Of a stretch of DNA of 64,000 bases, positions 1 through 10,974 are shown piece by piece. Every line of letters begins with the position of its first letter. The stretch's first letter is position 1. Position numbers and translations under genes: made by a program. Source of the DNA: Tenrec ecaudatus (taxonomy: Eukaryota > Chordata > Mammalia > Afrosoricida > Tenrecidae); the NCBI RefSeq assembly GCF_050624435.1, contig NC_134531.1, positions 252,416,812-252,480,811 of the forward strand, written 5' to 3'. The notes under the pieces were generated by a model. The model saw nothing but the letters and a program-made list of their open reading frames with translations. It searched no databases and was not told where the DNA came from.

Positions 1-1784
1 CCTCTGTGCTTGAAAGAGCTTCTTCTGTATTGAAAGTTTTAATCTGTTTTTCCTACTACAAACACCTCAAATGTTTTTCTTTATATCATTCTTTGTAAGC
101 CTTGTTTTATATTTATAACAACTAGATGGCTTGGCTAGCACTACCAACTGCTTTGAAGGAGCTGTCTTAGATAGTGTGGGAGAAGAAACAGGACAAAACT
201 CAAAATCATAAAAGAGACCCTGCTTACTGGTAAGGTAGAGATTGGTAGACTCCCAGCGCTATGGCCATTAATCAATCTTCAGGTGTAGAGCTGAACACAC
301 CTGTGTTAGAATAGTCAACCATTTAATATTAGGTGGCAGCACTTACCGAAGGACACAGTTATGAGGGTTGGGAAAGGAGTAATGATGATAGGAAACACAG
401 GCAGGAAATGAGATGCGTGATGGTACCTGGAGGGAATTGCAATAGATGAGTTGAAACAAAATGTGTATGAACTGTCAAATGAAAAACTCGTGATTTGTTC
501 TGTAAACTTTTAATTTATTCATAATACAAAAAAATTCAATTGAAACTCCATCTTTTATCCTCTCCTAAGTGCCTGAGATATTTTTCCTTGCATTATTATT
601 TGTCTGTTAGCCTCTTTTACTATCTTTATATGGGCATACAGAAGTTTACTTGGGCTAGTTTACTAAGGAAAATACAATTCAGGAAACAGAAACAAAGGGT
701 TGGCGAGCAAAAGTCCTTGATCAGACAAGTCAGAAATCAACAATAGGGAATGGCCGTGTTAACAAAGCCCAGGGTTCTGGCGACAGGGAGTTCTTCTGCA
801 GGAACTGGGGTCATGGAAGAGATGCAGCTCAAGAGGGAGGCACTGAGCAGAGAAGAGAAAAAAGAGCGAAATACCATGTCTTCTCCTTTCCTCCCACTCT
901 CCATTTCTTCTCAGTGCCTCTCATTGGTCTGAGGACCCACACTGAAAGGGGCCTAGGGAATGTCGTCTATGAAGATAATTTGCTTGTGATACAAAACAGA
1001 GTGAGGGTTGATTACTCTATTAAGTTAGTAGTTCATCTTTTAAACAGACAACTAATCAGGTGACTCATATACATCAATTATTAGGTTTATGATTTTTGTC
1101 TATGATGTTTTAATAGTAAAGACCTTTCCCATGCCACTGCAAATGGAACATTTGTATCCAATTTTGAACCCTACATTATAGTCCACATGAAATATATTTT
1201 GGTGTGAAAATGTGAATAAGGATCTAGCTTTTTATTAAACAATAAGCTATTTGCCCCAATAATTTATTTTTGCTTTGTTTTGAAATGATAGCATTATTAT
1301 ATTTAGAAAGTTTAAAGTTATCCAGGCTTATTTCTGGATATTCTTAGTTTAGTATTTATTTGCTTATTTCTTTGTTTTTACTTACTCTACAATGTGGTTT
1401 CAAAGCTCTTATGTGAGAAGGACCCAAGAGGATGAACTAGGCAGCTACACCATCCAAAACAACTGAAATGTGACAATCCTGGAAGGCAAGAGCTTCAAAG
1501 GACAGAACAAAGAAGCAGATCATAAAACAAGGAGCAGCAAGGACCGAATGAGAACCATGAATTAGGAGGCAGGTCTTTTATCGTTCTCCTTTGCTTGCTG
1601 CTCATGTCTTTACTCTCCATCCATCCTCATTCTTTTCTTTTCTTTCTACCCTCCCTTTTCACTTTCTTTGTTCCCCAAGCAGTTGGGAAACAGCAAAACA
1701 ACCTCGCCCTAACTACCATACCTGTCAACCCCCACACTGAGCAAGTGCCACCACCCCCTCCAACACTAATGAGATGACTTGTGG
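1..1784. other. Intergenic DNA, nothing recognised
   Basis: AT-rich non-coding sequence with only short open frames of about 60 codons that show no recognisable protein family, no codon-use signal and no splice context. No SINE, LINE or LTR end could be identified by eye. Very old, diverged repeats could be hidden here. Confidence 0.5.
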
Positions 1785-2171
1785 AGGCCAACACTCTCCC
1801 ACTTAGCCTTCAGCTGCTCAGCATCATCAGCAATCAAAGACTCATGCCCACATTCTCACTGCTATCAAATCCACCCGGAGACACATGGTGATAACCCAGT
1901 GCTGCCAAACCAGTGACCAGATTAGCATGCCCGTCTTGCTGTCCAGACGTACGAAGCCAAAGGGAAACAAAAAATCAGGGTGGAGCAAACCAATATGCAA
2001 TCAGCAAATTAATACAATAATGTCTCAGAGACCATTGCAAATCACATAAAGACCAGGACAAGGCAGCTCTAACAAGTCACTAAAGTAAAGGGCCAGAACG
2101 TCTTTCAGAAGAAGACATGCTATTGGAACTACCTAGTAAGGAATTCAAAAGAATTATATGTAGGTACTTAA
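1785..2171 (+). mobile_element. Old L1 fragment, ORF1 5' region
   Basis: The stretch reads like the start of an ancient L1 ORF1 region on the plus strand, with a phrase coding for acidic and leucine-rich residues followed by a 'KEFK'-like run near 2,130-2,160. Similar L1-like text resumes at 3,447 after the RTE copy, which suggests the RTE inserted into this older L1. The resemblance is by memory and the element is too decayed to translate. Confidence 0.4.
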
Positions 2172-3446
2172 GGTTTGTTGTTTTTGTTGTCAATGGATTC
2201 TATAAAGTTGACTCTGACTCATAGTGATCCAAGGCACAAGAGTAGGAAACACTACACAGTCCTACACCATCTTCACAATTGTTCCTCTGCCTGAGCGCAT
2301 TGATACAGCCACTGTGTCAATCCATCTGCTCCAGGACCTTCCTCTGTTTGCTGCCCTTTTTCTTTACTAGACATGATGTCCTTCTCTAGGGACTAGACTT
2401 TCCTTGACAATTTGTCCAAAGTATGCATGATGAAGTCTTGCCATCCTTGCCTCTAAGGAGCACTTTTGCCTTACTTCTTCCAATATGGATCAGTTTGTCT
2501 TTCTAGCAGTCCACAATACTTTTAATATTCTTCTCCAGCACCACAATTCAAATACATTGATTATTTTAAGGGCTTCCTAATTCAAAGCTCAACTTTCACC
2601 AATACATTGACAGAGAACAGCCAAAAGTTCAGGCTGGATTCAGAAGAGGACGTAGAACAAGGGATATTCTGATGATGTCAGCTGGGTCTTGGCTCAAAGT
2701 AGAGAACACCAGAATGATGTTTACTTGTGTTTCATTGACTGTGCAAAAGCCTTTGACGACCTTGAGAAGAATAGGCATTCCAGAACCCTTCATTGTGCTC
2801 ATGTGAAACTTGTTCATGGATTAAAGTTGTGTGAACAGAACAAGGGAATACTGCAAGGTTTAACGTCAGAAAAGGAGTGTGTTAGGGTTGTATCTTTTCA
2901 TCATAATATTTCAATTTGCATGCTGAGCAAATCATTGGTGAAACTATATTAGACGAAGAAGAATGTGGCATCAGGATTAGAGACATGCTTATTAACAACT
3001 TAAGGTATGCAGATGACACAACCTTGTTTGCTGAAAGTGAATTGGAGTACTTGCTGATGAAGATCAAGGATTGCAGCCTTCAGTTTGGATTACAACTCAA
3101 TGTAGGGGAGACCCAAATCCTCCTAATGGGGTCAATAGGTAACATCATGATAAGTGGAGAAAAGATTGGTTTGTGAAGGATTTTGCTTGCTTAGATTCAC
3201 AATCAATGTTCATGGAAACATTAGTCAGGAGATCAAAAGACATGCTGCATTAGGTAAATCTTCTGCACAGAAGCATCAGTCAGGATCTAAAGACATCTTG
3301 CATCAGGTAAACCTGCTGCACAAAACTTCTTTAGAGTATTGAAGATCAAGGATGTTTCTTTGAGGACTATAGTGGGCCTGACCCTAGTCATGGTGTTCTC
3401 TATTGTACCATATGCATGTGAAAGTTGGATTGTAATGCAGATCAAG
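2172..3446 (-). mobile_element. RTE/BovB-type LINE, 5'-inverted copy
   Basis: A truncated non-LTR retrotransposon of the RTE clade. From 2,172 to about 2,598 the plus strand carries the antisense of the RTE 3' end, including its (CAA)n-like terminus. From about 2,599 to 3,446 the plus strand carries the sense reverse-transcriptase core, with the catalytic YADD box in the peptide RYADDTTLFAESE near 3,003-3,045. Read on the minus strand this is an inverted 5' piece joined to the normal 3' piece. Both pieces meet at the same place in the element: the bases GTGAAAGTTG occur near 3,418-3,430 in sense and near 2,588-2,598 in antisense. That is the layout expected of twin priming. The frame is broken in several places, so it is dead. 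No clear target-site duplication was found. Confidence 0.8.
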
Positions 3447-3790
3447 TAAAACACAGATAGATTCAAGAAGACATAGACAAAACTCTAACAAAATTCTGGA
3501 AACAATACAAGACAAATTAACAAAATAAATAGAAAACTAGAAACCATGAAAAAGCATAAAATATAGATCTAGAAAATTAAAATTAAAACTTCAGGAATAG
3601 AGAACCCATTAAAAGGATAAAGAAGTAGAACTGATTCATTGGGAAACAGAATTAGTGAGATTGAAGACTGAAGACAAACATCTCAATAATAACCCAGAAC
3701 AAGAAGACACCCCTAAAAACACAGAAAAAGATTTGTTAAAAAAAACTTTGACAAATCTCCGGAAAATTCAAAGCATAGTTTCTAGCGAAT
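3447..3790 (+). mobile_element. Old L1 fragment, ORF1 continuation
   Basis: A-rich sequence resembling the coiled-coil-coding part of an ancient L1 ORF1, in the same orientation as the fragment ending at 2,171. It is probably the far side of the L1 into which the RTE landed. There is no open frame. Confidence 0.35.
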
Positions 3791-3941
3791 TTTAGAATAA
3801 TTTTGCCTGTTAGCTAATATGAAAAAAAAACTAAATTAGAACAGTTTTAATCTTAGATATTAATTTGATGGCTACTTGAAATACTATAGTAAACACATCA
3901 TGCTTTAAGGACACCCAGAGGAATATCCTTGCTGTGATATG

Positions 3942-4060
3942 CATTAGTTTTCTAGGGTGATTGTAACAAAATACAACTACTGGGTGGTTTAAGAGAACAT
4001 CAATTTCTATCCATAATAGAGGGATGGGAAGAAACTGGTTACAAACAGAGATCAAAACCC
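3942..4060 (-). mobile_element. MaLR (MLT1-like) LTR fragment
   Basis: Bases from about 3,942 match the reverse complement of the 3' end of an MLT1-type MaLR LTR: a TTAGT start, then CTAGGG, then a run corresponding to CTGGGTGG. It is a fossil solo-LTR fragment of a very old placental family (ERVL-MaLR), strongly diverged, and only its terminal part is recognisable. Confidence 0.55.
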
Positions 4061-4906
4061 AGATTGATGAACCTTTAGCGATAGCAATCAGGGTTCCTAA
4101 GTCGGGTGGGCAGTGAGTAAAGGGAAGCTGGTGTCAAGGAATTCAAGAAGCCAGAGAATGTTTTGAAACTGATTGTACTACACCACTTGATGTGATAGAA
4201 GTATGGGTTGATGTGAAGTTAGCATTAGCTCCCAATAAAATGGCATTGAAAATAGTATAAAAAGCTAATTTGAAAAAAAAAAAGAAGCTAATTTGGACAT
4301 CATAAATAAAGATAAAACAAATAAAAACAAAAGAGCATAAATGCATTCTTTCACAATCTTTGAGGTAGCAAATCCCTTCTTTGTGATAAACCTCTGATGG
4401 GGACTCCGTCCTGGCTAAGTAGTATTTATTTCAGCCTAGTACATATAGCTTAATATTATTTTATCAATTAATTTAATCCTCACTACAACCAATTAAAGGA
4501 AAATCATATGATCATATCAGCGGATGCAGAAAACACAAATGTTTTTTTTTTCAAACACAGATGTTTTTGAAGCCCACTCTTAAAACATTGCAATCTAAAG
4601 TCAGTAATATTAGGCAAAAACTAATTCTTTTTTAGCAAGTATTTTCAGATAAGACAAAGAGGTGAAACAAAATTCCAATACAAGAACTGGGATGAAATAT
4701 ATATAATATAAAAAGGAAATTTGAGAAAATTACAAAATAATAACTAAATTAATATGCTTCCCATTGAAGAAGAGATATTATGCTAAAGCAAGGCTATGAA
4801 AAGGATGATTGAAATAACCAAGAAGTTGAAAATAAAATAAAAGGTAAAAGGAATTTGAGCACATATAATCATTATGGGAGATTAGCAAACGTGATACACC
4901 TTATAG
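4061..4906. other. Unassigned AT-rich sequence
   Basis: Contains A-rich runs, for example near 4,270, 4,530 and 4,680, but no recognisable gene or repeat end. It lies between the MaLR fragment and the hAT element. Confidence 0.4.
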
Positions 4907-5119
4907 CAGTGGTTCTCAACCTTCCTAATGCTGTGACGCTTTTATATAGGTATTCATGTTGCTGTGACCCCTAACCAATAAATAAAATAAATAATAAATA
5001 AAATTACTCCTGTTTCTACTTCATAACTGTAATTTTGCTACTGTTATGAATTGGGCGACCCCTGTAAAAGGGTCATTTGATTCCTAAAGGGGTGGTGACC
5101 CACAGGTTGAGAACCACTG
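4907..5119 (+). mobile_element. SPIN-family non-autonomous hAT transposon
   Basis: A 213-bp element with near-perfect terminal inverted repeats: CAGTGGTTCTCAACCT at the left and its complement, ending in CACTG, at 5,119. The body resembles the short SPIN (Space Invader) hAT element, including GTGACCCC, an AT-rich middle and GCGACCCCTG. It has no coding capacity and depended on transposase in trans. The inverted repeat extends slightly outside the ends (ATAG/CTAT), as a palindromic hAT target would give, but I see no clean 8-bp duplication. SPIN is known from tenrecs, bushbaby, a bat, murine rodents, opossum, and some reptiles and frogs, and is attributed to horizontal transfer. Confidence 0.85.
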
Positions 5120-5344
5120 CTATAGATCAATATTTGCAATAAAATTACGAGGAATATGTGAGCTGTGTTTTAAAGTGATACAAGTAGAAAAATTTGACAA
5201 AAAGAGCACTGCTCTTAGACAACCACAAGAGAATCAACCCACTTTAAGAAAGAACAGAATATTTTTATAAACTCAATAATTGATACTAACTTTAATAATG
5301 ATTGTGGGTGATTCAAGAAATCACTTAATATGAGCATGCTTGAA

Positions 5345-5545
5345 GTACCTTGTTGGTATAATGGGTTATATATTGTGCTGCTAACCACAAGGCCAAAGTA
5401 CAAAATCACCAGCTGCTTCATGTAAAAGATGAGTCTTTCTACTCCATTAAAAAGATTACAATCTTAGAAACTCACAGGAGTGGTTCTAACCTGTCTTCTG
5501 GGTCACAATGAGTCAGAGTTGATTCGATGGAAGTGTTTTGGTTTA
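5345..5545 (-). mobile_element. AfroSINE copy
   Basis: A reverse-oriented, diverged copy of the tRNA-derived AfroSINE. Recognisable landmarks are TTGTGCTGCTAACCACAAGG (the antisense-side 3' region) and GGGTCACAATGAGTCAGAGT (complement of the 5' region). The polymerase III boxes are decayed. Length is near the usual 200 bp or so. Confidence 0.7.
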
Positions 5546-5614
5546 TATATATGCTTATATGACAGATCTTCAAAATGTATACTATGAAAAAAATGGATGG
5601 ATTAAAATATTTTC

Positions 5615-7238
5615 GGTTGAGTCTGATGGGTGCCAAGGCCTTGCCCCAAAGTCTATTTTTGGTATTCCCTGGGAAATTCATTGCTCTGCTCTCCTTGCTG
5701 TTCTGTTCTATGTCCTTAGTGTTTTGCTTTGGTGTGGCACCCCATCATACTCAATCAGAAAACACTCCTAAAGGACAACAAACAATCCTTGAACTAACTA
5801 CAAGCTTTTCTTCCTTGTTGTTTTGTTTTTTGTCATTGGCTTGTTGTCATTATTGTTTTGTTCTATTTTGCTGCTTGGTTTTGCTCTGTCTTGTTTTTGT
5901 GCATGTTATTATCTCCGCAGGTCTGTCTAAATAAGATAGGCTGGATGAACAATCTGGAGGAGAAAACAATGGGACTGACAGTTCCGGAGGACATGGAAGA
6001 AAGGGAGGTTGGGGGGCAAGGAAATGGTGTTAACAAACTCAGGGACAAGGGAACAACAAGCGATCCAAATCAGTGGTGAGCAGGACGTAGGAGGCTTGGT
6101 AGGGCATGATCAAGGGTAATGTAACCAAGAGGAATTACTGAAACCCAAATGAAGGCTGAACATGATAGTGGGATAAGAGGAAAGTAAAAGGAAATAAAGG
6201 AAAGAGCTAGGAGGTAAAGGGCATTTATAGAGGTCTAAATACAGTAATGTACATATGTAAATATATTTATATATGAGGATGTGGAAATGGATCTATGTGT
6301 ATTATGTTTAGATTTAGTGTTAAGGTAGCAGATAGACATTGGGCCTCAACTCAAATACTCCCTCAAAGCAAGAATACTTACTTCTATTAAACTGGCATTC
6401 CATGATGCTTAACTTCCCAACATGATCACTGAAGACAAAGCGGACAAATGTGGTGAAGAAAACTAATGGTGTCTGGCTATCAAAATATATAGTGTCTGGC
6501 TCTTAAAGGCTTGCAGGTAAACAAGCGGCCATCTAGCTCAGAAGCAAAAAAGCCCACATGGAAGAAGCACACCAGCCTGTGCGATCATGATACATTGAAG
6601 GGATCAGCTATGAGGCATCATCAGAACAAGAAATCATATTATTGTGAGTAAGGGGGAGTGCCAAGTGGAGATCCAAAGCCCATCTGTAGGTGACTGGACA
6701 TCCCTTACAGAAGGGTCTTGGGGAGGAGATGAGCCAGTCAGGGTTCAGTGTAGTAATGATGAAACATACAACTTTCCTCTAGTTCCTAAATGCTTCCTGC
6801 CCCCAAATATCATGATCCCAATTCTACCTTAAAAATCTGGCTAGACCAGAGGATGTGCACTGGTACAGATAGGAACTGGAAACACAGGGAATCCAGGACA
6901 GATGATCCCTTCAGGAACAGTGGTGTGAGTGGCGACACTGGGAGGATGAAGTGGAAATGGAGAGCTGATTACAAAGATCTACATGTGACTCCTCCCTGGG
7001 GCACGGACAGCAGAAAAGTGGATGAAGAGAGATGTCGGACAATGCAAGATATGACAAAATAATAATTTACAAATTATCATGGGTTCATGAGCTGATGCCT
7101 GGGGATTAAGTGGAGAGCAAATGTTTTGAGAATGATCAAGGTAATGAATGTACAAATGTGCTTTACACAATTGATGTATGTATGGATTGTGATAAGAGTT
7201 GTATGAATCCCTAATAAAATGATAAAGAAGAAAAGAAA
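5615..7238 (+). mobile_element. L1 3' end with inverted 5' piece and TSD
   Basis: A truncated L1 composed of 3' UTR sequence only, ending in CCCTAATAAAATG plus an A-rich tail at 7,215-7,240. Most of it (about 5,742-7,238) is in sense. The first 125 bases or so (5,615-5,741) are the antisense of the neighbouring 3' UTR segment, giving a twin-priming inversion whose two sides share about 20 bases (near 5,615-5,632 and 5,737-5,759). An 11-bp direct repeat AAAATATTTTC flanks it at 5,604-5,614 and 7,239-7,249, and the left site fits the L1 endonuclease preference TT/AAAA. Open frames inside are chance ones. Confidence 0.85.
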
Positions 7239-7249
7239 AAAATATTTTC

Positions 7250-7801
7250 CCACCAAAATAAACTTACCCTAACTTTATATTACGCTTCAAGAGAATCTAG
7301 TTTGTTATACTAAGGAGGATAAACATGCTTGAAAAGAGTTCCTAGTAGTGCCACATGAGTTCTGCTAACTCTGAAGCAAGAACTAACATAACATTAAATT
7401 TATGGTGAAGCATAGTTGAATAATGGTGAAATCATTGATGTTTTACAAAAAGTTTATAGTACTAATATTTTAAAAAATCAGTGGCTTATAAATGGATAAA
7501 CTTAAGGGATGAGAGAATGTTGAAATTGAAGCCCCCAGTGTCAGATGTTGAACAGATGATATACATCAACTTTTGAGGAAAAAACTCATGTGGTTTGGAT
7601 TTAATGGATGAAGTGAGATGATTAACAGAAGCAACAATAGCCAGTATCTCAGACATCTCAACAAGCCTCATGAGTCAATGAGTGTTAGCAATACAATCTT
7701 AAGCATAATGGATAATCAAAGCCATGTCTACCAAAATGTGGAAACGATTCAATCCAGCGAAAGTGACCTGGTCAGGGCCAAAAGTCATGGTGACAGGTTG
7801 G

Positions 7802-7843
<42 letters not shown>

Positions 7844-8029
7844 TGCTGGAGACTTTCCGCTTGTTGACTTTCTAGAGAACCAAAGAAGAGTGGTAACATC
7901 TGTTTCATATGAGTCATTTGAGAAAGGTAGTCAAAGCCTTAGCCAAAAACGTTTCCTGGGAGAATTTCATCAGAGTTCTTCTTCAATATGAAAATATTCA
8001 TGCTAATTCTTCTGCTTTGTATTTAATAG
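7250..8029. other. Unassigned sequence with a TG microsatellite
   Basis: No gene recognised. The short open frames across 7,618-7,990 owe their length to the (TG)n tract. Confidence 0.5.
7805..7842 (+). repeat. (TG)19 microsatellite
   Basis: An uninterrupted TG dinucleotide run of about 38 bases. It is likely to be length-polymorphic. Confidence 0.95.
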
Positions 8030-8589
8030 ACCCAGCAACTCTCCTTAGAAACCAGCTTAATTTTGAAGGCACATCGAGGTAGTTTATTGTACCAAACTGG
8101 CTGATAAACACATGTGGGATTAATTGAAGGGTGGAGGGATAAATGGCTTGGTGAACCTCACCTTTCTAGTTCTCAGGTCTCTTGATTTCTGATGGTTGGA
8201 CCAGGGTGCAGCTACCTTAGCCAGTTCCCTGCTTTAGCTGGCAAGGCTTGCTTCCTGCAAGACATCCCTGAGGAGAAACCACATGGACCTACCCCGATGC
8301 AGCCCTGGGTCCGGTAGCACTCGTGTGGTGACCCCTGCCAGCGCTGAGATGATTACCCTATCACTGACTCGGTTTTCCTCCTGCAGTTGACATCATAGCA
8401 TCTGTTTTGTGAGATGGAGGAGGACTTTGTGGATTGGTGTTGGATATGTGGGTTAATGTTGGACTTGTGGGCTTGGACAGCACTGGGTTGGGATGTTTTC
8501 TTGATGTGCACTTTACCTTTATATAAAACTCTCTCTTATACATAAGTTTCTGTGGATTTGTTTCGCTAAAGTACCCAAACTAACATACA
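8030..8589 (+). mobile_element. MaLR-like solo LTR
   Basis: A fossil LTR of about 0.5 kb with no internal region seen next to it. Its 3' end reads TATAAAACTCTCTC..., then a GTTTCTGTGGATTTG phrase and a terminal segment like the MaLR ending ACTAATACA. The same element occurs in reverse at 59,889-60,480, more distantly at 38,160-38,650, and as a partial relative at 26,884-27,130. The 5' limit is uncertain. The family assignment rests on the shared MaLR-type terminus. Confidence 0.6.
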
Positions 8590-9364
8590 CTTGAATAAGA
8601 CTAAAACAAGTGTATTACTAAGAGAACTTGTTTGCAGCCAATCACTGATCACGGAGACATTAAAAACATATTTAATTTGAAGTGAAGCCATGCACCTATG
8701 AACTGGAATTCTAGAGGCAATACATTTTTGGTTTCCATCATAGAGATCTGCGGGAGGAGTGAATGTATACAGGATTATCATGTTCAGAGGTTCCATTATG
8801 TTACTTATTCTGTAAGTTGGTCTGACATATGTCAAATATCTCTGCTATTTATTTTTTTAGTTTTCAGTACTATTATCTTTTAAAATATCAGTGTCTTTTA
8901 AAATTAAATCTTTATTTGTATTTGGGGATTGGAGTACACATTACTAAAGAGATTATTAAAGAAAATCAGATAGTTGTATGTATAGTTTGTTCTAACTGGA
9001 ACCGCCTTAGTAGGACTACCTGTGCTTTAGAGATGGAGCTGCCATCGTATGAAAATTGGATGTGATGGGAGAGGAAGAGGAGATGTTCTTCTCTTTCTGA
9101 CTCTTAACCAATTATTCAAAACCTTGTAACTGAATTCTGGTCAAATTAAAGTGCTGTATAGAAAAATTCATGCTGTGTATAAAAGAAAATACAGAATACA
9201 TTTATGAGTAATCTTTGAATGAAAGAGGCATACAAATTTTAACACAAATGGAACAAATAAATAGCTAATCAATGGACATAGGATCATTTATTAAACAATC
9301 CTTTCTTTACTGATTTATTGTAATAATTTAAAACAAAAATGGGTTTTTATTAAAATATCTTATG
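8590..9364. other. Unassigned AT-rich sequence
   Basis: No recognised gene or repeat. Open frames of up to 89 codons show no family resemblance. Confidence 0.45.
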
Positions 9365-9780
9365 CAAATGTGAGCTGGAGGCACAGGGAATCCAGGGTGG
9401 ACGATACCTTCAGGACCAGGGGTGTGAGGGGCGATGTTGGGAAAGTGGAAGGTGAGTGAACTGATTACAAGGATCCACATGTGACCTCCTCCCTGGGAGA
9501 TGGATGGCAGAGAAGAGGGTGAAGGGAGACTCCGGATAGGGCAAGATATGACAAAATAACAATCTATAAATTATCAAGGGCTCATGAGGGAGGGGGGAGC
9601 GGGGAGGGAGGGGAAAAAAGAGGACCTGATGTAGAGGGCTTAAGTGGAAAGCAAATGCTTTGAGAGTGATTAGGGCAAAGAATGTACAGATGTGCTTTGT
9701 ACAATTGATGTATGTATATGTATGGATTGTGATAAGAGTTGTATGAGCCCCTAATAAAATGTTTAAAATAAATAAAATAA
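9365..9780 (+). mobile_element. L1 3' terminus, sense
   Basis: The last 0.4 kb of the same L1 3' UTR family as at 5.6-7.2 kb, with GAGCCCCTAATAAAATG and an A-rich tail near 9,747-9,790. It is 5'-truncated and non-coding. Confidence 0.85.
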
Positions 9781-9790
9781 AAAAATAAAA

Positions 9791-9935
9791 ATATATTATT
9801 GGGGCTCTTACAGCTTTTATAACAATCCATACATCAATTGTATCAAGCATATTTGTAAATATGTTGCCATGATTATTTTCTAAATATTTACTTTCTATTT
9901 GAGCCCTTGACATCAGCTCCACATTTTTCCTCCTA
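9791..9935 (-). mobile_element. L1 3' terminus, antisense, abutting
   Basis: Begins with the complement of the L1 3' end (TTATTGGGGCTCTTACAGC) directly after the A-rich tail of the previous copy, so the two L1 ends lie tail to tail. Only about 140 bases remain before it is lost in unrecognised sequence. Confidence 0.8.
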
Positions 9936-10974
9936 ATTTTTATACAAAATCTTACATCTATTAATTCAATTTACACACTGATCTATCTATTGGTTCTTGA
10001 TCAAAAAGTAATCTTTTAATTATATTGATATTTGATAAAATATTTTAATATTTTATTAAAATTTTATCTGCTTTACTGTTTTTAACCCCCTCAGGAATAT
10101 CTAGAATTCTTGAGATTTCAGCATCATTTATAATTGTCCCCAAAGAAGTTCTCCTTTGTTGTTTACTGAAATGAAGTGAATCTGTGAGTTATTATTATTA
10201 GGCCCCCAAAAGTTACATCAAATCTCAAGAGTCAAGTGAAAATATTTAAATTACCATGCAAAAAGAGAAACAGGAAGAGGAGATGAAGATGAAAAAGAAA
10301 AATGGGGAAAATGTCAGTTAATATCAGACCTCAAATTATAAAAAAGAACTCTAAATAAATAAGCATAAGATAAACTATATGAAAACAAAATAGTAGAGCT
10401 AATTAAAATTTTATCAAAATAAATATTGCGAACAAATATTACTATTAATGATATATTGATAAATATTTACCATAAATAGCCACAACATTTATATATATAC
10501 ATATGTATTCAAAATTAAACTCTTGAACCATGCAAAGAAAGTTAGGGATCAAAGTCAAATGCATACTTTATTTCTAAAAGAGGATATAGCTTAAATAATA
10601 TATGAGAAAAATCTGTGTGAGATTGTAAGTTTATGACTAGGGATCCCAAATAGTTGTCAATAATGCTAAATAAAGGCTACCCATATATACCCAGTATATT
10701 TCTAGGATTTATTGAATACATGAAAACATGTAATATTTTCCACTTCTCCTTTGAGAGTAGTAATTCACTTCCCTCCTAAAAGTATTTAGATTTTAGATTT
10801 TGAAATATATTTATCAGAAGACTTCCTTTCAGAACTTATTTAAATATTTATATATTCTATTATTTAAAACCCCTCTTTACTATGTGATTTACAAAGTCCT
10901 CATTTCCAGTTTCTCTGTATCTTGACTTTGAAAAATGTGTAATCAAAATCAATTAGTCACAGGGGATATTTGTT
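9936..10974. other. 3' flank of the olfactory receptor gene
   Basis: AT-rich DNA with no repeat recognised. The last 80 bases or so before the receptor stop codon resemble 54,490-54,583, next to the paralogous pseudogene, including a CTTGACT phrase and a GGGA..ATTTGTTTCA phrase. The duplicated block therefore extends past the coding region. Confidence 0.5.

Noticed and set aside
7618-7991. Open frames around the TG repeat
   Set aside because: Their length comes from the dinucleotide tract, which lacks stop codons in several frames.
9410-9922. 170-codon minus-strand open frame
   Set aside because: It runs through two tail-to-tail L1 3' ends, so it is a product of non-coding repeat sequence.
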